Of a DNA stretch of 64,000 nucleotides, positions 10,566-22,830 are shown one piece after another (positions within the stretch are counted from its first letter, which is position 1; each line of letters begins with the position of its first letter). The stretch is from positions 2,108,001-2,172,000 of the forward strand of contig JAQOTA010000060.1 in the NCBI GenBank assembly GCA_029532415.1, in the 5' to 3' direction. A model generated the notes under the pieces. It had not been told where the DNA came from, did not search any database, and worked only from the letters and a program-made list of their open reading frames with translations. This DNA comes from Marasmius tenuissimus. Its lineage: Eukaryota > Basidiomycota > Agaricomycetes > Agaricales > Marasmiaceae. The translations under genes were made by a program, and so were the position numbers.

Positions 10566-12933
10566 ATGTTCGCCAAGGGCCGTCGTTTCAACCCACAGAA
10601 AGGCAAGTCAGATGTTACAAGAAATGTGATGAAAAATACTTATGGTTTTCTCATCAGTTTCAGACGTACCACCACCAGGGTCATACAATCCCGAAGGTTT
10701 CAACTTCTTACCTGTGGTCCTAGGTTCTCGCTGATATTGAACTATAGAGGCACAGTTCGACGATTACAAAAAGGGTGTTATCTTGGAGAAAGCGGATCGA
10801 TTCTGCAAAGAGGCAGATTCTGAGATTCCTGGTACGTCAATGCTCGGATCTGCACTGTCATTTACTCATTGCATTCACAGGACCAAGTGCTTACGGCGAA
10901 AAGATGCTTTCAATGAAAGGCTCTGGGAAGGCAACGCCCGGCCCCGCGTCGAGCGATCGCTATGCTGTTCTACAGCGGAAACTTGAAGACCTGGAGCGAA
11001 TTCACAACGAAGGGAAACGGACAGTGCGTGATGCTGGCGTACATCTGTCCGTCCGTATTTTCTGAACCACAGTTTAGCACCAAGTGGAGGTCGAGCGACT
11101 CAAGATGGAATTGGCACGAAGCCAGAAGACTAATGCTGATTTGACAGAACGTCTGGGGAAACAAACGAAGCAAGGAGCTGCCTATGAACACAAGCTTGAA
11201 GAAATGAAACGGGCGGCAGGATTGGACAAAGCCGAGATAAAGGATCTGGCCACCAAATTACGGATATCGGAGAACCAGAGAGCGCAGGTGACAGCCAAAC
11301 AGGACGATGTCATAGAGCTCAAGAAGAATCTTCACGCATCCGAGGCCAAGAGGAAGGAAGAGATGAGGGAGAGGGATAGGAAGATTGCAGAGTTGGAGAA
11401 GAATGTCGCCTCAGAGAAGAAGGGAAGAAACTCAGCAGAGGAACAACTGAAGAAGAAAGACGCAGAGATCAGCGGGTTGGGCGATTCCGTCCAGATGTTG
11501 AAGACGGAAATCATGCAGGCTCGCGACGAGATAGAGGGCTGGCAAACACGGGCGCAGGACTCTCAGGTCGCAAGGATGTCCAAGGAAGCATTCTTGCTAC
11601 AAGACCTAGAGAACTGTCGCACGATGCTCGAAAGAGCTACACATGCATATGGTGCGCTGTCAGCAGGAGCGATTTCGAAAGCGAATTATGAAGAACTTAG
11701 GCACAAACACTATGCTCTCCAAATTCAGCACGCCAGAGTCCAACGAAAGTTGGCGAACTCCGAGTCTCAGGTGTCAGAACTGGCTCACCTCGTCAGGCAG
11801 ACCAAGGAAGACCATCGACTTTTGCAGACGTGCTTGCAAGATGCCGAGGATGTAATTCTCCATTGCAGCAACAATTCAACTTCTCAAAAGGAGTTCGAAC
11901 AGTCTTATGCATCACTAAAACCCTCTCTCGACATTGTTCATGAGCAGCTCATCGAGGCAGTGAACCTCAACCTAGCTGCGAAGCTCGACGCCGCTCAAAA
12001 GGAAACAACACTCCTCTATCTGGGACGACGAAACGCGCTTGATCTGGCGAGCGACCAGCAGATTCAGCTCCAAGAGGCGGACTTGGCGCAAGACTCGCTC
12101 TCCGCTGAGTTGAAAGAGGCTCAGAAGCGACGCAATATGGCCGAAGAGCTACTCAAATCCACGACTGACACCGTGACCGAGCTCCAGGTGTCTTTGGAGA
12201 TCTACAAGCGTCAGGTCTGTGAACTTGTCGCGAAGGTAGAGGAGGAAAGGCGTCAATCGAAAGCAATCATTGGGAAGGAGAAGGAGAACACGCAGAAATT
12301 ATCCTTACTCGTCCAGAAAGGCAAAATGGCAGAGGATGGACTGAGAGCGGAGATCGACCAGTAAGGAACATTCCTCTGATGGTGAAGGTGTTCTGACGAC
12401 GCATGTCTTGACAGATTGACTACAGAACTTATTGAGGCTGAGAGATTCCAGGAAGCTTATTACTGTCTTCGGGACCATCTTGAGACTCTATCGGCACAGA
12501 ACGAACTCGCAGAAGAAGAGGTAGAGAAGTTGAGTGCTTTCAACGCCGAGATAATTGGACACCACAACCCAGCCCAACGTATACTCTACGTGGAAAGGAT
12601 ACGCAACGAACTGGCGGAAACCAAACACGTACGTCCTGTCCTTGCGTTCTATGCCGATATGAACTGAGTCCTTTCTTCCTCTGCCAGAAATTGATTGCGT
12701 CCACCAAAACACATGAGGCGGTCGTGGCGTTGAATGAAGATCTACGACAAGAGTTGGATATGTACAAATCGGTCATCTCTGATAATCGACCCAAGACAAC
12801 CTTGACTCGTGTTGCTAGGCCGCCTTTGGTCGATCTCAATCAGTCCCAACCAAGGGAAAGGACGGTAACGGGTTCAGAGCTGGCTAAATCCAGCATCATT
12901 GCCGGAGACATGACTCTCGACGAGATCCTGTAA
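10566..12933 (+). CDS. HMMR (RHAMM)-like coiled-coil protein
   Basis: This is a long coiled-coil protein of roughly 700 residues. The N-terminus MFAKGRRFNPQK joins through intron 10603-10663 to DVPPPGSYNPE, then through 10697-10747 to FDDYKKGVILEKADRF and PGPSAYG. This pattern of a Pro-Gly-Ser-Tyr-Asn-Pro motif followed by a basic patch resembles the N-terminus of animal HMMR/RHAMM. The middle is almost unbroken heptad-rich coiled coil (about 11080-12400). Near the C-terminus, IIGHHNPAQRILYVERIRNELAETK resembles the GHxNxxQKIxxVxxL segment conserved in HMMR and some kinesins. Later introns are 12361-12414 and 12629-12687. The first intron has a GC donor. In animals the family binds spindle microtubules; that role here is only inference from domain layout. 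Confidence 0.6.
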
Positions 12934-13165
12934 TTTTTTGTTATCTCCCCTTTTCTTCACGGTTGCTTCAAATCAGTGTCCAGGTTACGGAAGGTTGTAT
13001 CTACGTAGGGGTCATCTATCTAGACATTAAATGGACATATATCATCATGGCGAGCGTTGCCAGTGTTCAAAGTGAATCAAGAAAGCGTCAGAAAGTAAAA
13101 CAAAGTGTCCGTCGCACTTAACCCAACGCAAGAGAGAACAAGAAACTGCAGTGTAAGCCGTCAAA

Positions 13166-15680
13166 TCAAGTACGGATGTGACTCCCTTGGTGCACAGGCA
13201 TCTCGTACGATTCTGGGCGAACATAGTCTGTGTAAGACTTAGTGGCAGGTGGTTCATCGTCGTGAAGGCCGCTGACGCGTTTGTAAACCCCTTGTTGATT
13301 CTTTTCCCGACGCTTCTTCCACCATATCCTATGAAGTTGCTATTAGACAGACCACGAAATGCGGAATGAGAGTGACTCACAATCCACCGATGGCAAGACC
13401 AATGAAAGCGGCCAAGCCAATCAGTCCTCCGATAAACTTGAACTTGTTCTTCCCAAGGAAACCAGACAACCTATCCACCCCTTGAGGATCTGGGTCGACA
13501 AAACCAAGCTTTCGATTGGGCACCTCCGAAAGCTTGGGTGGGTTTTGTTTATCGTAACAATATTGCTTGAAGCATTTGGAGCAGAAGTCAGATCGAGCGA
13601 TATTAGGCTGAACCTTGAGTCTCGCTCGGTCAATGGCAGCGCACTGGACGCATTTGCCAAAATTAGGATCCGCGTCATTGGTGTTCGGGACAAAGCCAGA
13701 TATGGCATTGTTGTGAACCTGATCGAACATGAGTTTGGAGTGCTTCAACGTATAGGTGAGACGGAATGTCGCAGTGCTGTGCGGAAATCTAGTCAGTATC
13801 GGGTAAGCATCAATCCTGCGAGTCACTAACTTCGCAACGGGGACATCTCCATTGAAGGGTGGTGCATTTGGCAAATATATCATCAGAGGATACTCGGGAG
13901 GATTCTGTGTTGGATCGCAGCCAAAGAATGCTGGACGACTGCGTAATCCTGTGTCTATCCAGGTTTGAGCATCTTGTGGAATGGGAGGGAACGCTTGATG
14001 CGAGGGCTTCAGTAGGGTATCCAGCCGCTTTGAGGTGATTATTTGTGCGCTGCCACTGTTACACGCTTGATTGGTATGTTGCAAGATCGAAACTGATGAA
14101 GGAACGTACTTGGGCCAGTTTTGGGGGTCGTCGGCGCTGCTTTCTATGGTGACGATTACGTCCAAGGCTCGCTTTCGAACGAAGAGGGGACCGTATGGAA
14201 CGTTCTCTAGGTTGGAAGCACCATCTAACAGCTCGAGCCAAGTGGATTCCGTGTCCAGAAACGTTTCCGGCCTCAACTTGTGGAAAGGGCTCGGCCAGTT
14301 GGCAACATCGTCAGCACGTGTCCGGACAGCACTGAGCTGACGGGATAGTACATAGAGCAGTCCGGCACCATCCGAATCAGACCAGCCTTTGAGGGTGTTG
14401 TGCGCGAAGTCCAGAATTTGCTGGCGTTGAGATCTAATCAGAGGAGGAAACGAGAAAATTCCGAATCTGAACTCACGTTGAAAAGACTTGCACTGGAGCC
14501 CATCACGAAGCCTGTTTGATCGAACCCTGTTACACAAGAGGAACCGCTTTCTGGCTTTCCGTTCGTCATGTGTGTCCCAGCATAGGTTAAATTGGCGCCA
14601 GCTGAGAGGTTTGGATCATAGGATGCTAACTCGTACGGCGTGATCTGGGTTAGGGTGTCATGATAAGATCCCTTGAAGCAGACGATGCCCACTAACCTCG
14701 TAAACAACGGGATCGAGCGTCAACACACTCGTGGAATTTGACTTGAATGGTCGTGAATCGCTGACAATCATAGGGAAAGGAACGCGGTGTTCCTGGAAGG
14801 CGGGGATGGCGGGAAGATTGGACCACAGCTGACCAGCGCCGTGAGCTGAATCATTCGTGAAGAAGTTCTGAGGGGTGGTCTGATTCAAGAAATGGTAAGA
14901 AATCATCCTCGCCCAAACGTCCGTCAAAGACGTATCACTGGAGGTCATGTTAGTGAATGCCTTGGACAAGAACAAAAGCTACGGACATGTTGGTTTTGGC
15001 CTTGGCCATTACACTCCAAAGTATGCTCCCAAAAAAGTATTGATTCATATCGGAGAAGAGGTTGGTGCCGTCAGGTGTAACGAAGGGGATGTTGAGCTGC
15101 CATCCATTCAACTCCTTGCCGTTGCCAAACACTAAATCTCTCAGGGTGGGGAAGTTGTTGAACATCAGGGAACCAGTGACCCAGGACCCGCCTGAAGTAC
15201 AGGAACAACGTGAGAAAACGATCCTCGATGAAGGACAAGCTGGGGAGTACCTGACAACCCAGTGATATAGGACGAGACTTGGAGAAGTCCGCCAGTGCCG
15301 GCAGCTTTAGCGGACTCATCTCGTTCATCAAGACCGCTCAGTATGCCAGCAGCAACCTGTGCCGCTCTCAAACCGCCTCCTGGAACAGCGATGCCAACTT
15401 TGGGAAGAGTTTGTGCGAACGAAGAGAAATTGTACCCGATTTGCGATCCGTCTCCCAGCCAATCTTTCCAGGCAGCCGGGATGGTTGTGTTCTGACGAGT
15501 CGAGACGTATTGCTCCTCCTTAGCGTTCAAGGTCTGGTTTTGAGGGGACCACATGCGAACAAACTCGGTATTCGCGAGATCAGGACAAGGCTGGTTGACC
15601 AACGGCGCATAATCGGTGACCGCGTTCTGGGCTGCTACGAATGGGACGGATGGGAGGAAGAGGAAGATGAGGGGGACCAT
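13166..15680 (-). CDS. PLB1: Phospholipase B / lysophospholipase with C-terminal membrane anchor
   Basis: Fungal phospholipase B removes acyl chains from phospholipids at the cell surface or outside the cell. The ATG at 15680 opens a signal peptide (MVPLIFLFLPSVPFVAAQ). The catalytic Ser lies in GLSGGSW, formed across the intron after the ITGLS codons near 15250. Further family blocks are VTDVWARMISYHFLN, FEHR-like FQEHRVPFPMIVSDSRPF, CVTGFDQTGFVMGSSASLFN and RALDVIVTIESSADDPQNWP. The Cys-rich end KCVQCAAIDRARLK is also typical. Several N-glycosylation sequons are visible. The last intron (13380-13329) joins the hydrophobic GLIGLAAFIGLAIGGLI segment to WWKKRREKN and a cytosolic tail ending at 13166. 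Thus it looks like a type I membrane protein rather than the GPI-anchored form of yeast. Without that last splice the frame would stop at 13377. Confidence 0.93.
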
Positions 15681-15902
15681 GATGGTGGTCAGGAAACAAG
15701 ACAGGCAGAGAACATGTTGTTAAGGATCCAGTAATGATCTGTGACAATAATACGGCCTGATGTATCATTCCTCAGCGCGCTGGAGGCTGTGGCAAGAAGT
15801 CCGAGCGGGTAGCGGTGTTCCCACGGAGACAATGGGCGCTTACGGCTTGGTAGGCCGTGAACGCGTTTACTGTTGTTTGGATTCATTCCAGGGCTTTGCA
15901 GG

Positions 15903-18669
15903 ATGCCACTGCCAGCGTCGAGCAAGCCGGGCGAGACGACGAGGATAGCCCTCCATCCTCGTCAGTCGACGTTGCCCAAGCATGCCATTGTCGTCCGTCT
16001 CAACTCGGAGGCAATGAATGCCCTTGACTCCTTCCCAAATCAGCCCCAGCTCGACATCGACCTTGGCAACGACAGTCCTGGTCTCTACATCGGTGGCTCC
16101 TTCTTTCCTGCCCTTTTTCAGAAGGAGGAGATATCGCATGAAATATACATTCGTGCTGCCACAGCCAACAAGCCCAATGCCCCCCTCCGGTGTCATGCCA
16201 ATGTCGTTGGCAAAATCTCTCTCACAGATCGTGAACTCGACCCCCATCTCGAAGCCCGAATCAGGTCTAAGCACAAGGATGCAGTTGAGCAGCGGAATGC
16301 CCCGAAGACCAAGTACATCGATACCCCACCCGACCTTCCTCCTCCGGCTGCAACCTCCAGGCCAAGGAAGAAGGATGTGTCAATGTGGAGAAAGCCAGTT
16401 AAGCCCAGCGATCAACCCCGGTCGTTTCCACCCGCTGGTACCTCTCATCCTCGACAGACTTCGTCAAACCAGATGTCAGCAGAAGCAATGGCGCTTCGGA
16501 AACAACTTATACACCATCTCGCTGCAAGCGATCCCGAAGAGCCTACCGTAGAGGATGTGTTGCGAGCGGTGGGACCGGAGGAATGCGATATTGTGACGAG
16601 GCGAAGGATAACCGATTCATTGGCTGAGGTATCCCCCGTTCATGTCATATATGACCAGTACTAACCCCTCTCAATCACGCTAGGTGGCAGAACAGAACGC
16701 TGCGAAACGATGGGTTTTGAAGCCTAGTTGCTGGAAGGAGGTTCGTCCGTATGATTGGCCGAAGCTGTCGGAAGTAGAAAGGACCCAGATGGCTCGGAAG
16801 GGGCGGATAGTTCTGTCCAAGCTGGGCATTACCGAGGCCGATGAAATCTGGTCGCATTTCAAGTTCAGAAGTACTCAAACAGCTTCGTCGTCCCAACCAA
16901 CCAACGGCCAGCCGGCGGCGGCCCCCAAGCGCGGTATCATGTCAACAGAAGTCAAGGACAAGAAATCTAGACCTGTGAAAGCGATGGAAATACCTGCCAA
17001 GGAGGAAAACAGGGGGAAACCACTCAAAAATGAATCTCGATCCGGCCCCACATCCACTCGTCCCCCACAAAACCAGCAAGTACCTCCCACTACGGTTCCA
17101 ACGAAGAGATCTGTTCCTCCCACTCTATCCGCATCTCCGTCTCCCGCACTTCCAGCACGGCCATCTCCCATCGCACGCAAGCCCCCAGGTTCAGGCTTCA
17201 AACTAAAGTCTGGTGACTCTTCTCGACGATCCGAGAGTTTGAGTCAGGACGGATCCCCTGCACCCACGGCAGCTCCCGTCCGAACGAAGGGGGAACCAGG
17301 TAGAAATCCAGAAAAGTCGTCTGTGGCATCATCGTCCAACGGACGTGATCGCCTCGATGACATTGACGCGCCTCCCCCAAAGCGTGTTAAGAGGCTCAAA
17401 GAAGAAGCAGGGGTGGAATCCGAAAGGGAATACGAATCTTCACGGGATAGAAATAGGGATAGAGAAAGGGAGAGGGACCGGAATCGAGAAGGAGTGAGAG
17501 ATCCCGCCGCGGACAGACGTCGAGAAAGGGACAGGGAACCTGACAGAGAACGAGAGAGAGATCGTGGAAGAGAACGCGAAAGAGAGCGTGCAGAACGGGA
17601 TAGGCGGCGAGAGAGAGAGAAAGCACGAGCGGAACGTGGCAGAGAAAGCGACTTCGAAAGTGACAGGGACAAAGAGCGTGCCAAAGAGAAGAATAGGACC
17701 CAACGTCCGTCACCTACTATGACGGCATCCAAAGAACCTCCAAACAGGTTGAGCAACGCGTCCAGCCCTTTGAAGCGGAAGAAGCCACTCATTCGGGAGG
17801 AGGGGGAGGACGATACCGACGAGTGGAGTATGAGTAAATCGTCCGCGAAGAAACGTCGCATGGAGAACGATAGTGAACCGCCTATTCCGATTGCCAATGG
17901 TTCCTCCAGTAGAGATCGTCCTCAAAAGACGAATAAGGCTCTGAGAGACTCGATTCCCTCCTCATTACCCAAGAAACCCGTAGATGTGACACCCCCCTCC
18001 CAAATCGTGGTCAAGAAAGAGAAGCCCAAGGAGATGTCGCCTCTCGCTCAGTTGCCGAAAATAAAAAAGGAACCTTCGCCAATGCCCAACCCTCGCATGG
18101 CTTCGTCCAGCTCGAAGGCGCCCTCTACACTCAAAACGAGCGCTAAGTCACGGCGGAAATCTTTTGACTATACATCCTCCGAAGAGGAGGAGGAAGGTGC
18201 CATCCGTACCACTTCGAGCGCTGGTTCATCCACGCGGAACCACAATTATAATATAATGCCCTCTCCCCCAATGTCGACTCCCTCACACTTCCCGAATGGT
18301 CCCTCACGCTCTTCACGCCCTACTGCAGCTTCGTCATCGACCGCCTCTGCTCCGGGCACCACATCATTATCAGCGAGCAGGGAACGCGAGCCCTCCCCAT
18401 TGCCCACCGACCACGCAGGCTTGCGCGCACGTTACAGTTCGTCGTACGTGAGTTACCTCGACACGTTCCGGACGGCCATGACACAAAAGAGCAAGATAGA
18501 GAGCTTGCTTCAGAGTTATGGTGAGAGTAGCGTTGCCTCCGTTACGGATTCCGATGGGGAAGAGCTCTTAGATTATGATAGATTGACGCAGGTGGTGGGG
18601 GAGACTAAACGCAGGTGGGATGAGTTGCAAGGCATCCAGCAGGCGTATGAGACGTCTGCGAAAAGCTGA
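15903..18669 (+). CDS. RNA polymerase II elongation factor ELL-like
   Basis: ELL proteins raise the catalytic rate of RNA polymerase II. The first in-frame ATG is at 15903; one intron, 16629-16683, gives 903 residues. The N-terminal third has the ELL pattern: HANVVGKISLTDREL then a helical segment RSKHKDAVEQRNAPKTKYID. The winged-helix part follows, LRKQLIHHLAAS ... VAEQNAAKRWVLKPSCWKEV, with WPKLSEVERTQMARK matching the ELL helix that ends in DWPGY in animals. The middle is low complexity: Ser/Pro-rich, with a long RD/RE dipeptide tract at about 17440-17700 and polybasic patches. The C-terminus (LRARYSSSYVSYLDTF to about 18660) is a predicted coiled coil and fits the occludin/ELL homology position. 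Assignment is by motif memory and moderately strong. Its start is about 220 bp from the PLB1 start on the other strand. Confidence 0.75.
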
Positions 18670-18899
18670 TATTTCTTTTCATTTTACTCGTCGTGTTATC
18701 GTCGCTCTGGCATGCATTCTTAATGCTCCTTTGACAATTGTATCCTATTACACAGCAAGAACTGTAATTTATAGAAGACTTATGTATACCAATGCTAGCT
18801 GTCCATATGGAGCGCGTAAATCCTTGGACCTTTCCTCCGCCTATTGAAGGGTATCTAAGGGGACGTACATAGAAGTCCCTGCGCGAGAAATCGGTTTGC

Positions 18900-20327
18900 C
18901 TAGAGATAAAGCCCCGTCCAACCCCTCGATTTTACAATGATCTCGTCAACGCCGTCTTTGTCTCCTAGCCAGTGCGTCCATTTGGTCCCCGAGTTCGTGT
19001 CTCCGCCCGACGCGTTACCAGGGAAGGACTGCAGCCCGGTGGTGGTATATGAACGAGAGTCAAGCGCCACTCGGCCACTGAATTCCGCTTCCCGGTAGGT
19101 CAAATAGACGTCGCCGTTACGAGATGACATGTGGGTGGCCTTGATAGGTCGGTGAGGGAACCGCTTGTCTCCAACGTAGGATATGTCGGTACGCCCTGCG
19201 CCCGTCGTGGTTTGAAGCCCACATGGCTCTGGCGTTGTGGGATTTTGAGGTTCCATGGGATGGACACGGACGTTCGCAGTTCCATCCCCTCGTTGAGTGG
19301 TGATCGAAGCTTGTTCTCCAACAGAAATATCTCCTACTATCCAGCCCCGGAAGACCTCAAGGAACAACTTCTTCGCTCGGACGTCCTGGTGAGGAAGAAT
19401 CATGTTGTTTTCGTGCGAGACATATGTGGTAACATGGAGGGCATCAAGATCGATGCCCGTCTTGGGCTTGAATTGAACGTGAGCTAGTGTGTGGGGAGAG
19501 ACAGCGAGCTTCTTTAGCCCGGGCGGAATATGCATGACGATGTCGTAGCGAGAACAGCTTGAATCCTCTTCCGGGACCCAGGGTGTCTTGATCAGCATAC
19601 GAGTGGTCTCGGGGGTCGCGTCGGATGGATGGTCGAAACTGACATCCTCAAGGGCTGATTCTGCTGTGCTGCGGATGGTGACAGTATATTCGATGTCCGT
19701 AGCCTCGCTGGAACCTTCTACAAGCGTGATTGTCCCCGGGGTTTTACCGCGGACGTCGAGGACATGGTCGAGTTCTCGAGTACCGTAGGGGACTTTAATA
19801 CTGACAGCTGCGCCTTTGTAGACATATTGTGCATTTTGGCACCCTAACGAGTCACTGAACGCTGGCATTTTCTCTAGCCCAGTTGCGTCGGGCTGTCGTA
19901 GGGGTTAAAGCAGTAAGCATGGGGCCAACATCAAGGCGCACGCCCCGCGATAGATAAGTATACGTACTGAAACTGCCCAAATGATCAGTTTGACTGCACC
20001 ATAGATAGTGAACAGCAGGGTAACGATTCCAAGGGCTTTGCAGAACAAGCCAATGCTGTGATAAAATAATCCATAAACCCTCTTGACATTCACACAGGGC
20101 TGGATGACTTACTCAACCCCGCAGCACACGCAGCAGGTACCCTTTCGTTTCCTACGCGGTCTTGAAGACGGTAGCTCGGTGTCGACGCCGAGCAGTCGGG
20201 CGCCTTCCTCATCTCGTACGTTGGGGTCGTCCGCGTAACTGGGTGGGTCACGATCGTGAAGGGCGACTCTGCCTTCTTCTTCGCTGGACACTTGGTTATC
20301 TTCCGAGAGAATATGAGAGGTCATCAT
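18900..20327 (-). CDS. Conserved fungal membrane protein of unknown function
   Basis: I do not recognise a named family. Three exons (20327-20113, 20055-19968, 19892-18900) join in frame to 431 residues. The start at the double ATG (20327) gives an acidic, Ser/Pro-rich N-terminus with a PPSYADD motif, then a dibasic patch RPRRKRK and a cluster CCVCC, which could be palmitoylated. Exon 2 supplies a single membrane segment (LGIVTLLFTIYGAVKLIIWAVS). The large C-terminal exon is rich in beta-strand-like alternation (IEYTVTIRSTAESALEDVSF and similar) and has no catalytic motif I can name. The layout suggests a type II membrane protein with a beta-rich outer domain. Similar predicted proteins are common in Agaricomycetes, but no function is offered. 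Confidence 0.7.
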
Positions 20328-20794
20328 TTGATGTGTCCGCAGGCCACTCACATCCGTTCCAGGTCTCCTTCAACTTTAGGGCAACCATAACGGCCCCCAC
20401 CATACCAAAGAATGAAAGTCGAGCGCCAGGCGAACGTCGTTCTGGCATCTCCTAGCTGCGTCAAGGGAAAGAAACTGGGGTCGAGGTCGAGTCGGGGTAG
20501 AGGTGAGAGGGCAATCGCAACTTTAGGTTCTTGACAACGAACACGATAAGTATATGTACGCCTAATCACTCAGGAACGTATATATCGGTTCGTATTGAAG
20601 GGCCGACAACCGGTTGTTTCGCTTTCTGCTCACCCCCTGTACCGAGGCCCACCCAGACGGGATTAGTGTGTAAAGATCATTGATTCATATCACTGGGATA
20701 CTACAAGCCTGAGACCGGATTCAAGAAAGGCTGTACACATTCAAGCCAGAGTTCCCTAAAAAAAGAGGCGACTTCGGTCAAACCATGCTGCACG
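20328..20794. other. Intergenic region between two minus-strand genes
   Basis: It should hold the promoter of the membrane-protein gene and the 3' UTR of bleomycin hydrolase. A perfect 12-bp palindrome, acaaccggttgt, lies at 20606-20617. An open frame at 20348-20569 (-) carries no recognisable domain and is not called. Confidence 0.4.
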
Positions 20795-22631
20795 TTATTG
20801 AATAACTTCTCTTACCATAGGGTCCCATGGGGGCAGGATCTTTGGCTTCCCGTTATCGTATACTGCCACTAAATCCTTCGGGGCGAGGGCTTTGGGGACC
20901 ACAATCTGGTAGACAAACCTGCGAGGGATCGTCTCGTTAGGAAAGGCCGAACGGACGGGAGTTGACACTCACTCTTCAAACCATTTATCCGTCATCACAA
21001 AGTAGCCGTCCCGGCCTCGCTCAGGCCCCCATGAGTTCTCAACTTTGTACCGGACTGGTTTTCCGGCTGCGTCCAATTGAACACCGGATATGACCATCGC
21101 GTGAGTCATCGCAGATTCATTGAGCTGCAAGCGATCGGCTTTGGAAAGCCCCAGTGTGATATCAAAAGTTTCCTACAGCAGAATGTAAGACGCTTGGTGT
21201 ATTGACAAGAAGGATCGACTCCAACCTCGAATTTGAAGAGCGAAACATCCATGAGGCCCTTTGTGGAGTCGGAAAACTGACCGACATCACAACCAAAGAA
21301 CACTGGTAGACCAGCCTTGATCATCTGAGAAGACGGAGGTCAATTACCAGGTGTGGCAAGGTAAGGCCAGAGTATACCTTCACGACCATTGCTTTCAGGT
21401 TCTCGATTTCGGTGTTAACGTCTGTTCCGGAATAAATCAAATGAGGGTCTTTTGGTACAAGGTGCAGATGGGTACTTACAAAGTACTGGCCGCGCGCCCC
21501 AAATATTTCCAAGCATATCAATAGTGATGAGCTGAGAATAGTCGTTGCGGGGATCGTTGACGAGCGAAAATGAATCCTTGGCCTGTGCAGAAAATGTCAG
21601 TACTTGCACCGCTGCACAGGCAGAGGCTCTGACCTTGTATTGTTTGGAGGAAAAGGTACGATAGAACTCCACAGGAGAGCCTTCCCAGCTTCCGAACTTT
21701 CCTTCAGAATCATAGTATTCCCACTTGAACTTGTGGTCCGGAGAAGGAGGAACTCCGAGAGTAGCAGACATGATTGTATATACCTCCTTCATGAGCTTCT
21801 CCTTCTCAGAACGGAGCCTTAGTAGGGACTGGTCACCAGGGAGTTGTGCTGCCTTCAGTTCTTGGGATAGTCGACGTAGTATGAGAGTGTGTTCGCGGAG
21901 CTTGGTCTTCAGCAAAGTGTTCAAAGGATCTGATAGTGATGAATGTGTGGATTCGGGGTACATGGGTTGGGGAACGACGCCGTATGTTTCCAAAAGATTA
22001 ACAGCCATGTCCCATTGACCACCGTCTGAGATGATATCGTCCGAAAGGTGTTTGACGACTCTGTCATCCAGTGGCAAATTTGCGTGCTGAATCATGAGTT
22101 CAAGGTAGTAATTGGCCTTGTTGAGCTTATCGTAGAAGAATAGATACGACTGCAATCGAGAGATTTGAGTAACCCATATCGACTTCGGGAGTGGGTGCAC
22201 GAACGCACCTGCGACAGCTGAAAATCCTTGAGCTTCAATTTCTTCATGACATCGTAACGAAGAACATTCGTCGTCGCAAATAGCCAACATCTTCCGGAGC
22301 TCCTTTGGTTCGTCGTGGGACCAGTCTTAAAATCTACTTCATGGTTGAAGATGTGTGTGGTCGAGATGATAGCATCCCGGGATTGCAAGGCTTCCTTAAT
22401 GTTGGTATGAGAGAGAATGGTGCGCGCTAGCTGGGCCTTTGGGCTCGCTCCCACCTCCGTTTCCCAGGCAGAGATGTTGTCCAATGATACAGAACCGTCC
22501 GGAGAAACCAGGGAGGATTCGGTTACAGCAGGCACTGCCGACGAGGATGTACCAAGGGCTCGCTTCTCGTCGGTCTCCGTCGACTGGCGGTGAGCAGAGG
22601 GATGCGATAGAGTCGAGTGGTTTGTGCCCAT
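20795..22631 (-). CDS. LAP3: Bleomycin hydrolase (C1-family cysteine aminopeptidase)
   Basis: This is a cytosolic papain-like aminopeptidase that forms a hexameric barrel and detoxifies bleomycin and homocysteine thiolactone. The catalytic Cys is in NQRSSGRCWLFATTNVLR. The catalytic His is in NESAMTHAMVISGV and the Asn in YKVENSWGPERG, so the triad is complete. Family-specific blocks include the SYLFFYDKLNKANYYLE helix, DGGQWDMAVNLLETYGVVP and FFGCDVGQFSD. The end reads ILPPWDPM then a few residues to a stop at 20795, close to the usual C-terminus that acts in self-processing. A 50-residue Ser/Thr-rich N-terminal extension precedes the core and starts at the ATG at 22631. Several 50-65 nt introns interrupt the gene. 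A 445-bp MITE lies about 200 bp upstream of the start and may affect its promoter. Confidence 0.95.
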
Positions 22632-22830
22632 GGTCAGTATCGGGGAAGAACTACGGGGAGGACTTCGGGTCCCGGGAAAATAGGTTGTATTGCATATTTA
22701 TGGATGCCCTTATCTCCAGGCATATGTAGCTGTCGTCTGCTGTCCTGCGCAGAGTCGCAGCATCGTGGCATCGTGGACAACAGCCCAAGTTTAGATCCGG
22801 CTGCCAAATATGGCAGCTTCGGGGAAGTGG
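22632..22830. promoter_or_regulatory. Proximal promoter of bleomycin hydrolase, bounded by a MITE
   Basis: This is the short stretch between the minus-strand start at 22631 and the MITE edge at 22831. No TATA box stands out. The MITE insertion leaves only about 200 bp of original upstream sequence next to the gene. Confidence 0.4.

Noticed and set aside
17244..17897. Minus-strand 217-codon frame rich in Ser/Leu/Arg
   Set aside because: It is the reverse of the RD/RE repeat tract in the ELL-like gene. Such repeats give long empty frames on the other strand.
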